From assembly GCA_026785875.1 (NCBI GenBank), contig JAJAZF010000559.1, positions 1 to 12,951 of the forward strand: a DNA stretch of 12,951 nucleotides. The letters run 5' to 3'. Position numbers and translations under genes: made by a program. The DNA comes from Chamaesiphon sp. (GTDB lineage: Bacteria; Cyanobacteriota; Cyanobacteriia; Cyanobacteriales; Chamaesiphonaceae). The notes beneath the pieces are model-generated. The model saw only the letters and a list, made by a program, of their open reading frames with translations, did not search any database and had not been told where the DNA came from. Positions 7,116-12,951 of the stretch are shown here, in pieces; positions within the stretch are counted from its first letter, which is position 1; each line of letters starts with the position of its first letter.

Positions 7116-8242
7116 AAACGCTCAATACCAACTGCTCTACTACCACCTTCGCTTTAATCTCATCCATCGCCAATCGCAACGAAACCAGCGAATCATATTC
7201 TGAGGTGCTTTGTGGCAATACTTTGAGAGCGATTTCCATTGTTTTGATGAGGGCATCGCTATCCATTAAGCCAGTGTTTTGCATGAAGCGGCGCACTAAT
7301 TGCGGGTTGTATTCCTCCTCATAAATGGCAATCGGGGCGTGGAGCGAGTCTACTAGATAGAGAGATGAAAATCCACCTTCATCGAGGCTGAAGGCGCGTT
7401 TTTTCAGGCGTTCTTTGGGTGTTAGCAGTTTGCAGTTACCGCCAGTGGAGGTGATGAGTTTGTAGACTTTGCCTAAATCATCAACATTAAAACCACCGAT
7501 CTCGAGGGCTAATTGTCGGGCTTCATCAAATACAAATTCCCGTGCTTTGAAGGCATCCCAAGCTAGGAGATACCACTGAGTCAGGGGATCGAATCCGGCG
7601 GTGTCGGTTTGGACTAATTTACGGAAACGGTAATTGGCGATCGCACGGCGGGCTTCGGCAAAAGCTACTTCTGGGCGCACTTCTTGTCCACTACTGTCGA
7701 GGATGGGATAGGCACTGGAGAATACATTCAATGCGGAGCCAAAGGCACTCAGATAGAGGTCGATGTAAGATTAAGCGCGTGTTGTGTAGATGCTCTTTCA
7801 ACAGAAGCTCTAGCAGTATGCCAAATAGACAGTCTACAGTTTCGATCGACACATCGATCGAGTACCAAAGCCAAATAAGTAATAATCGCATCCGCCCTCT
7901 CTGGATCATACTTATTACTTATTACTTCTTCCTTAATACTTACCTTAGCTGCTTGGGCTTTGATGACATCATCCTCGATTACGCTGCTACAGTTTGGACA
8001 TTTACCCACGCCACGGGATTGAGATCGGAAGCGATGACATTCAACCCATAACGCGCCGCCTCAAAGGGAATACTCCCGCCGCCCGCAAATGCGTCTAATA
8101 TAGATGGAGTGCGGGTTCCCCAGGTTTTTTCGCAGAGGATTTGCAATTTCTCGATCGCATCTTGACTGGGTGGAGTCTTGTATAGCTTGGTATCTTGGTT
8201 TGCGACTAATCCTAACAATCGATCGAATTCCTCTTTAGTGAC
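7114..8242 (-). pseudogene. DUF1156 DNA methyltransferase relic in several pieces
   Basis: The parent family is a large DNA methyltransferase, about 900-1000 aa in my recollection, associated with DUF499 ATPases and helicases in defence operons. Four pieces remain. (a) 7979-8242: KEEFDRLLG..., with the AdoMet-binding motif ILDAFAGGGSIPFEA and SDLNPVAW. (b) About 7930-8009, in another frame: GKCPNCSSVIEDDVIKAQA, a zinc-binding Cys pair region. (c) About 7760-7905: YDPERADAIITYLALVLDR...RLSIWHTARASVE. (d) 7114-7769, in another frame: YIDLYLSAFGSALNVF... through an intact C-terminal domain of about 215 residues. Family sequence is missing at each join, so most of the catalytic and target-recognition region is gone. 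The N-terminal end is also lost at a heptamer array. Joins a/b (8000-8010) and c/d (7765-7775) shift the frame; b/c carries a heptamer repeat. No functional enzyme is possible. Confidence 0.85.
7873..7932. repeat. Inverted heptamer repeats inside the methyltransferase relic
   Basis: AAATAAGTAATAAT (7873-7886) and TACTTATTACTTATTACTT (7909-7927) are opposed. The right-hand array is read in frame as residues KEEVISNK, between the zinc-motif piece and the YDPERAD piece of the DUF1156 relic. It therefore marks an internal deletion or insertion point. Confidence 0.7.
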
Positions 8243-8326
8243 TTGAGTAATGAGTAATAAGTGGGAGGGTGAGAAGTAATGAGTAATGAGTAATAAGTAA
8301 TAAGTAGGAAAGAAGTAGGTAATAAA
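8243..8326. repeat. (AGTAATA/GAGTAAT)n array at the methyltransferase 5' break
   Basis: Mixed AGTAATA, AGTAATG and GTGGGAG/GTGAGAA-like units directly replace the expected N-terminus of the DUF1156 gene. Translated on the minus strand they give a meaningless YYLLLITHYF-type sequence. Confidence 0.7.
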
Positions 8327-8348
8327 TGTTGAGAGATTAACAAACAAT

Positions 8349-8399
8349 TAGTAATAAGCGAAAACACTCATTATTTATTACTCATTACTTATTACTTAA
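8349..8399. repeat. Heptamer array after the IVP relic
   Basis: TATTACTCATTACTTATTACTT units end one base before the stop codon of the four-helix-bundle pseudogene. They run in the opposite orientation to the array at 8243-8326. Confidence 0.7.
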
Positions 8400-8782
8400 T
8401 TACCCTCTCTTCCTTACAGCATTTTGTTTAAGATTTTTAATCGTGACTGTTAGAATCTTGATGATTACTAATATTTCGTCTTGCATTAAGGAAAATTCAT
8501 GTTCTGAAGCTAATCCTGACTTGAGCATAATTCTAATCCATTATTGCGTTTCAGATGCTTCCTTCAACGCGATCGAATATTTTGAGATAAAATCATTTGT
8601 CGATTGAGCATAAACAGCCTCAGCACAGTTAGCACCGATTGAAGTACCACTCCTTAAAAATTGTTTACTAGCACCTTTCCGGCATCATCATAGTGTCTCT
8701 TACTTAGAATGGAATATGACTTAATTACTCGAATAGCAAAAGTCTCAGCCCGTTCCTGAATAATAATTTGATAATCATCCAT
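8400..8782 (-). pseudogene. Four-helix-bundle (23S rRNA IVP/S23) family protein, broken
   Basis: Read from ATG 8782: MDDYQIIIQERAETFAIRVI..., then FLRSGTSIGANCAEAVYAQS, NDFISKYSIALKEASET, WIRIMLKSG and EILVIIKILTVTIKN. The (L)RSGTSIGAN...AQS..DF..K..IALKE..ET.YW motif is diagnostic of this small family (about 115-130 aa). It is often found inside rRNA insertions or as stand-alone genes, with unclear function. Two lesions are visible. A one-base loss in the A/T run at 8656-8660 shifts the frame after VLVNNF. An in-frame TAA at 8541-8543 stands where the family has Tyr before Trp. Heptamer arrays flank it on both sides (8349-8399 and 8801-8845), like a cassette dropped between defence genes. 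It has no obvious link to the operon. Confidence 0.85.
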
Positions 8783-8800
8783 CCATTTCCCACCTCTTCC

Positions 8801-8845
8801 TCATTACTTATTACTTATTACTCATTACTTATTACTCATTATTTA
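8801..8845. repeat. Heptamer array between the IVP relic and a small fragment
   Basis: TATTACT/CATTACT units repeat at period 7. The array supplies the last codons and stop (8832-8834) of the small minus-strand fragment at 8832-8927. Confidence 0.75.
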
Positions 8846-8927
8846 ACAACACTCGCATCGCTTTGAGTGCATTCGATCGACCATTGGTAATCATCGCAAA
8901 CCAGTAGTTGGTTTCTTCATAGCTCAT
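8832..8927 (-). pseudogene. Small fragment of a defence-operon gene (SYEETNYWFAMI)
   Basis: From ATG 8927 the frame reads MSYEETNYWFAMITNGRSN, then ALKAMRVLL, and stops in the heptamer array. The pattern (E..YWFA.....R...ALKA.R.LL) reminds me of the C-terminal end of a small conserved protein sometimes encoded beside DUF499 and DUF1156 genes. I cannot name it with certainty. The frame is closed by a TAA just upstream (8946 region), so both ends appear to have been lost. Confidence 0.45.
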
Positions 8928-8980
8928 CGCGGCGATCGGGTTTGACGGGGCTTATTAGTTAGAGTACCCCGCGATCGAGA

Positions 8981-9013
8981 GTGAGTAACAAGTAATAAGT
9001 AATAAGTAATAAA
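8981..9013. repeat. (AGTAATA)n heptamer array
   Basis: GAGTAACAAGTAATAAGTAA-type units. The array faces the opposite-strand array at 9141-9175, with a palindromic element between them. Confidence 0.75.
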
Positions 9014-9025
9014 GAATGGGTAGTT

Positions 9026-9126
9026 TTGTCGGGCGTGCTATCCCAGTGGGTAACGCACCAGATCTTCTTATTTTATCCACCAATCTTAGCCCAATCTTAA
9101 TATCGGTGCGTTACGTTACCCGACAA
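9026..9126. repeat. Palindromic interspersed repeat with GGTGCGTTAC arms
   Basis: Outer arms are TTGTCGGG (9026-9033) and CCCGACAA (9119-9126). Inner arms are GTAACGCACC (9050-9059) and GGTGCGTTAC (9105-9114). All four are perfect. GGTGCGTTAC palindromes are frequent in cyanobacterial intergenic DNA, so this is a likely small MITE-like repeat. A + frame through it (9016-9228) has no protein character. Confidence 0.65.
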
Positions 9127-9140
9127 CACACTCTCCTCCT

Positions 9141-9175
9141 AACTTATTACTTATTACTTATTACTTATTACTTAT
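9141..9175. repeat. (TATTACT)n heptamer array at the 3' end of the ATPase relic
   Basis: Five period-7 units (AACTTATTACTTATTACTTA...) end two bases before the stop codon at 9177-9179 of the minus-strand reading frame. Confidence 0.75.
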
Positions 9176-10278
9176 CTTACTCACTAATCTTAACCGTTCG
9201 AGTGGATTCCGATCGAGTGCCTGTTTGATAGTAAGAATTTCTACTCATCGATGGAGGAACTACGCGAGCTTCTTTAGTAACTAATTCATCATTACCATAG
9301 TCAGCAACAACCTTAAAAACGGTAATGCGATCGACAGTAGCTTCATACTCATCAGATGGACGTAATTCTCGATTTAGCTTTACCTTTAATTAAACCCGTA
9401 TCTTGAGCGGGTAAAACATAGTGCATCAAGCCTAGTGGTGCTTTGACTAGATCTCGATCGGGATAAAATAAATGGCGATACGCATTGGTTAGAGCAACCC
9501 GTACTTCCAAATCTTTAACAGCACTACGCTCTTTGAGTTGCTTCTGTTGGCTTTCTGATAAATCTTCCAATCTGGTTTGATTGCCAAGAATATTAGCAAT
9601 TACCTTAGATCGCGCTAGATCGATCGCTCGTTCCAATTGTTGCTTATTCGCCACTAGAAATAACACGCGATTTTTACAAATCCGAAACGTATTCGACTCT
9701 CCCGCATTATTGAAAATTCTTTCTACCAAAGCTGGTGGTGGCGAGTGAGGGAGTGGAGGAAAATTGTTCGCCCTACCCAAGTGCTGTAAGGTGGTTTACC
9801 AGCCGCTAGATATTCATCATCTTGGATTTGAGCATAAGCCTCCCGCCCGCTAGGATTATAAATATCCGCACCGATCGATTGACGCATTGGCGATCGTTCG
9901 AGTCGGGTGGTTAAATCATTGGTAATTTCCTCATTTACACCGATAGGGAGATGATGGGGATGAATTAGGGGTATCCAGTTGGTATCGCTTTGATGCTCCC
10001 ACAGATATTTGACTACTTGCATCGCTATTACCCACCCGTTTAGCTCTCGCTCGACGTAAATAAGAGGCAATTTCATCAAGTACAATCACACTTGGCTTAC
10101 CTTCAATCAGTCGCTCCAATACTGAAGTTCCAGGTGCAACCCCACTCTTATCGCTACCCTGTAATAGTTGATATCCAGGAATTCCACCAATTTGATACGC
10201 AATTTCGCCCCAAATCGTGTGAGTAGTCACTCCTGTATCAGTGTGATAAATTCCATTCTCTGGATCTAATTCTCGACC

Positions 10279-10310
10279 ATCGTTGGCGTAGCCTACCGGA
10301 GGTAATCGCC
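10279..10310. repeat. 32-bp palindromic repeat, copy 1, within DUF499
   Basis: Copy 1 begins ATCGTTGGCGTAGCCTACCG and differs from copy 2 (10371-10402) at 3 of 32 positions. It separates VAVAAI from GRELDPENG of the ATPase and changes the frame. The 14-bp core AGGCTACGCCAACG (minus strand) recurs at 7024-7037. Confidence 0.75.
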
Positions 10311-10370
10311 GCTACAGCTACATTACAACTGGGAATCATCTCCAAATCCACAAATCGCTCTAAACCCGCG

Positions 10371-10402
10371 ATCGTTGGCGAAGCCTACCGTAGGTAATCG
10401 TC
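10371..10402. repeat. 32-bp palindromic repeat, copy 2, within DUF499
   Basis: It contains the hairpin CCTAC-C-GTAGG. It adds residues RLPTVGFANDR to the ATPase reading frame between ALWHICKQ and the LERFVD segment, and shifts the frame by the same phase as copy 1. Confidence 0.75.
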
Positions 10403-10706
10403 CCTGCTTACAAATATGCCATAGAGCGATCCGATCGTGAGTTTTACCACCCCCAAAGCTAGTTTCTAGCCGAATTACAGGCGAACCAGTAGATTTGCCC
10501 GCTAACCTGCTAAATACCTCCCGAATCAAGGTCTTAATCCCGTCAGTAGGGAAAGTATTCCTAAAAAAGACATTAGCATCTTGGTAAACCTGTGGTGCTT
10601 TACCCGCCACCACCAACTGTAACGTAGCCGCAAATAAATCGAGGGATAGTTCCCCAGCGGAAATTTCGTCTCTGGGAATACAGGTGGTAAAGATCGAAGG
10701 GAGCAT

Positions 10707-10931
10707 ACAGATAACTGAGGCACTGGTATTTGCTCTATAGTGCCCACGACAGGCTAAAAGCTACCAAAACTAGCTCTTGTTATGCCAAATTTTATTTTTG
10801 TCCTGAAAGACAACACGATCTTTGGAAGTATACAAATATAGTACCCATAGGGTAGTGCAATCATAACAATCTGATTTCATTTGTGGGAATTAGCTGAAGT
10901 AAAAGTCCTCTCTCAACGCCTCAACAACATT
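10707..10931. promoter_or_regulatory. Divergent promoter region between DUF499 and cas5
   Basis: No gene is seen here. The cas5 frame is closed by a TGA at 10872-10874. A perfect short palindrome TACCC-ATA-GGGTA lies at 10842-10854, and a TTGTC...GACAA hairpin at about 10798-10812. An AT-rich stretch with TATAGT (10837-10842) is a possible -10 towards cas5, without a convincing -35. The palindrome is a candidate operator for the cas operon. Confidence 0.35.
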
Positions 10932-11639
10932 ATGTTCGATCTGACGATCGCGGGTAACTTCGCCTGTTTTACCAGACCCTATACCAATAGCAGTCCTGTA
11001 AGTTATGAGGCATTAACACCACCTGCCGCACAAGGAATTTTGACGGCGATCTACTGGCATCCAGGCTTAATTTGGCAGATCCACGAGATCGCGATTTTGA
11101 ATCCGATTCAGTACGAAAGCATTTTGTACAATATGCCTAGTTTTCGGGCACCGACAAAGGAGCAGCAAGATACTCGAATTACTCAGTTGGTGAGACATTT
11201 GGTTTTACGGAACCCAGCTTACCGAGTACTTGCAGATTTAGTCACCTTAGATCCTCAAGCAATCCCGATTAATAAAGCCGTTGGCTGTGCAACTAAGCGA
11301 TTGCAAAAAGGGCGGCATTATTTCCAGCCTTATCTGGGTTTGAGCGATTTTGCGGCTACTGTCCGATTTACCGATCGCGATAATCTACCACAGCCACAAC
11401 CGATCGAACAACATCTCGGACAATTTCCCCATTTTGCGCTGTATGAACCCTACGATGGCAAGGGCGAAGATACCGGAATCATGCGCCGCCCCAACCGTGT
11501 GGGCGAGGTTGCGGCTACTTTACACCGCCGATCTACTGTTTACTTTGAAGATGCTGAAATTGTTAAGGGTGTAATTAGGGTGCCACCGATTCCGACCGAT
11601 CGATATCGGCAGTTAGTAGCAGAGGCAACGGCATCATGA
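10932..11639 (+). CDS. cas5c: CRISPR-associated protein Cas5, type I-C (Cas5c/Cas5d)
   Basis: I chose ATG 10932 (235 aa). A TTG at 10881 is in frame but would add 17 residues before the normal family start. Residues 14-37 (TRPYTNSSPVSYEALTPPAA..IL) are the usual Cas5 RAMP N-terminal segment (TRP.....VSY....P.A..G(I/L)L). Residues 121-136 (TKRLQKGRHYFQPYLG) match the KG...(H/F)QPYLG motif around the catalytic region of type I-C Cas5. In type I-C systems Cas5, not Cas6, cuts pre-crRNA and stays on the crRNA handle of Cascade. Its TGA overlaps the cas8c start (ATGA), so translation is coupled. Type I-C loci normally carry cas3 just upstream; here a broken DUF499 gene on the other strand takes that place. 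Confidence 0.88.
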   Translation: MFDLTIAGNFACFTRPYTNSSPVSYEALTPPAAQGILTAIYWHPGLIWQIHEIAILNPIQYESILYNMPSFRAPTKEQQDTRITQLVRHLVLRNPAYRVLADLVTLDPQAIPINKAVGCATKRLQKGRHYFQPYLGLSDFAATVRFTDRDNLPQPQPIEQHLGQFPHFALYEPYDGKGEDTGIMRRPNRVGEVAATLHRRSTVYFEDAEIVKGVIRVPPIPTDRYRQLVAEATAS

Positions 11640-12951
11640 AAGAGTTACTAACGTTCCCGATGCCTGCAAATCAGCCCGTAGAGCTGGGGGCAAATACGAT
11701 TCATGCCATCATCACGATCGATCGAGATGGTCAGATGGTGGGGGATATGATGCCCTATCAGGATAATAAAGGGAAGATGCTCACGCCGACTATGCCCAAT
11801 CGGGGTTCACAGGTTATCGCGATCGCTGGCAGCGATACGGTGCAATACTTTAATCCAGACCACGAACGACATTATCGATCGACCATCACCCGATATGAAG
11901 ATGTATTAGATCGATTCAACGTTCCAGAAGTTAGTGCAGTACTAGCTTTTGCTCGATCTAGTGTTGTGAGAGAGTTGGATTTTAGCCAGATTAAAGTACC
12001 TAAAGATAATAAAACTCAGCAAGCCGATTTCAATAAGGTGCGGCTGGCTTTTATCTATGCACCGACCGGAAAATACCTCCATGAATGTCAGTCGATTATT
12101 GACTACTGGATCGATCTACGCGGGAAAAAGCCTACCACTGGCGGACAGATAAAATGCAGCATCACTGGTAAATTTGGCACCCCCTTGACTAGTGCTACTG
12201 CTGATGTCAAATTTGGCGCGATCAATGGCAAGTTGTTTAGTTGCAATACCGATGATGCGGTCAGTTTTGGTAGTCCCAAATATGCCAGTACGGGGGTAAC
12301 TACCGAGACATATACCGACTTAGTACAACGTCTCAATTACTTGGGGAATAGTGATGACAATCGACTGAGTATTGGCAGTCAAAACCTGCTGATTTGGACT
12401 GATGGGGCGATCCTTCAACCTCTGTTACAGGGACTTGGATCATCGTTGCAAGTAGCTAACGATAATCCCGTGGCTGCGGTCAAAAAGACTCGTAAAAAGG
12501 GCGGTACAGAACCGATCGAGATTACTGATACCTCGCTGGAGGGCATCAAACAACGATTGCTGAGTTTGTGGAGAGGTACTCATAACGTCGTTAAATTAGA
12601 CACCAGCCATTTTTATGCCACAACGATCACGGCGCAAAATGGGCGGTTGGAGTTAACGCCAATTCGGAAAGCTGGATTGGTAGAGGTGGTAGAAAATATC
12701 GCCACTTACCACGCCAAGCAACTCCGGTTTAGTCCTTATAGTCGCCCACATTGGGGGTTTCTAGATGCAATTTATCCAGTAGTACCGCCCACATCTAAAA
12801 AACCTTATACCGATCGCGATCGAGGAGCTATTTTTGATTGTGCTGTGTATGGCAAAGCTTTACCTAGAGCATTGATAAGTAAAGCTTTGGGTAGGTTAAA
12901 AGTCGAGGGAGTACCGATCTCTAGTACCAAGCATCAGATTACTGTGAGCAA
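11636..12951 (+). CDS. cas8c: Cas8c (Csd1), type I-C large subunit, 3' end outside window
   Basis: ATG 11636 overlaps the cas5 stop; an AGAGG lies about 11 nt upstream. The frame stays open for 438 codons to the end of the window, so the gene (usually about 570-650 aa) is incomplete only because the window ends. The order cas5-cas8c and the start MKELLTFPM support Csd1. CSITGKFG at about 174-181 matches the family C..TG motif, and FSCNTDDAVSFGSPKYA at about 201-217 corresponds to the (V)SFN..AF.SYG segment. Cas8c recognises the PAM and helps open the target for Cas3 recruitment. The sequence looks divergent from well-studied Csd1 but has no lesion. cas7, cas4, cas1 and cas2 would be expected next but are outside the window. 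Confidence 0.85.
   Translation, partial: MKELLTFPMPANQPVELGANTIHAIITIDRDGQMVGDMMPYQDNKGKMLTPTMPNRGSQVIAIAGSDTVQYFNPDHERHYRSTITRYEDVLDRFNVPEVSAVLAFARSSVVRELDFSQIKVPKDNKTQQADFNKVRLAFIYAPTGKYLHECQSIIDYWIDLRGKKPTTGGQIKCSITGKFGTPLTSATADVKFGAINGKLFSCNTDDAVSFGSPKYASTGVTTETYTDLVQRLNYLGNSDDNRLSIGSQNLLIWTDGAILQPLLQGLGSSLQVANDNPVAAVKKTRKKGGTEPIEITDTSLEGIKQRLLSLWRGTHNVVKLDTSHFYATTITAQNGRLELTPIRKAGLVEVVENIATYHAKQLRFSPYSRPHWGFLDAIYPVVPPTSKKPYTDRDRGAIFDCAVYGKALPRALISKALGRLKVEGVPISSTKHQITVS

Larger units (their letters stand above)
9177..10706 (-). pseudogene. DUF499 AAA-type ATPase relic with repeat insertions and frameshifts
   Basis: The parent is a large P-loop ATPase encoded with DUF1156 methyltransferases in defence operons. 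From ATG 10706: MLPSIFTTCIPRDEISAGEL, then Walker A ETSFGGGKTH (81-90, DNA 10437-10466) and ALWHICKQ. A 32-bp repeat (10371-10402) follows, then LERFVDLEMIPS...VAVAAI in a new frame, a second repeat (10279-10310), and GRELDPENG...TIWGEIAYQIGG in the third frame, with Walker B VIVLDEIASYL (LDE at 10072-10080). Near 10030 the frame changes again to VVKYLWEHQSD...SIGADIYNPSGREAYAQ...GRTIFLHSL. Near 9740 it jumps to ALVERIFNNAGESN...NRVLFLVANKQQLERAI...YRHLFYPDRD...YVLPAQDTGLIKGK. Past 9389 a final 70-codon frame (RELRPSDEYEATVDRITVFK) ends at 9177; this may be the original C-terminus or a neighbour's end. The breaks at 10030, 9740 and 9385 probably also hide deletions. A nonfunctional relic. Confidence 0.85.

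Noticed and set aside
7731..8051. Plus-strand frames opposite the methyltransferase relic
   Set aside because: They are antisense to clear DUF1156 family sequence, with no family likeness or start signal of their own.
6191..9175. Tandem heptamers as a CRISPR array
   Set aside because: The units are 7 bp and contiguous, with no unique spacers of about 30-40 bp. This is tandem repeat sequence, not repeat-spacer structure.
9016..9228. 70-codon + strand frame as a gene
   Set aside because: It consists of a palindromic repeat plus a heptamer array and yields a low-complexity TYYLLLITYYL-type translation.
8400..10706. All lesions being sequencing errors
   Set aside because: Homopolymer errors could explain single frameshifts such as 8656-8660, but not the missing domains, the repeat insertions or the lost gene ends. 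Part of the point lesions could still be errors.
12103..12336. Minus-strand frame of 77 codons
   Set aside because: It lies antisense to the intact cas8c frame.
1..12951. tRNA, rRNA, integrase or attachment site that would mark a genomic island edge
   Set aside because: I looked for cloverleaf-like arms and integrase or transposase motifs and saw none, so no island boundary can be placed.

Overview
This window looks like a cyanobacterial defence island. The cyanobacterial assignment rests on the many GCGATCGC/CGATCG (HIP1-like) octamers, the tandem heptanucleotide arrays, and short interspersed palindromes typical of that phylum. I cannot name a genus.

Layout. (1) 1-2461: the 3' end of an unrecognised + strand gene, a bidirectional terminator, then two minus-strand genes, probably one operon. 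The upstream member (1265-2344) looks like a ribbon-helix-helix-type DNA-binding protein with a coiled middle and a duplicated C-terminal module. (2) 2688-4228: a broken GmrSD-like (DUF262/DUF1524) nuclease gene. A 23-bp motif sits in front of it, in the promoter of the opposite gene, and as both arms of an inverted-repeat element behind it. (3) 4407-10706: a minus-strand array that was once an ATPase / adenine-type DNA methyltransferase / SNF2 helicase defence operon (DUF499, DUF1156 and a RapA-like helicase). Every one of these genes is now broken by stop codons, frameshifts, internal deletions and lost ends. A PemK/MazF-type toxin-antitoxin pair and a broken four-helix-bundle (IVP/S23) gene sit between the fragments. 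(4) 10932-12951: an apparently intact start of a type I-C CRISPR-Cas operon, cas5c then cas8c, running off the window. No cas3 lies directly upstream and no CRISPR array is visible.

The most striking pattern is how the array has decayed. Tandem heptamers (AGTAATA)n or (GTTGTGG)n lie at nearly every place where a gene stops abruptly. Several deletion junctions can be read in two frames that both resemble the parent family. Two copies of a 32-bp palindromic repeat are inserted in the DUF499 ATPase gene, and each shifts the frame by the same amount.

Working picture (inference): an old restriction/modification-like defence operon has been eroded by short-repeat insertion and repeat- or microhomology-associated deletion. 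The neighbouring CRISPR genes, the TA pair and the regulator gene remain open. No array member is likely to encode a complete working protein, so the array is best read as a relic.
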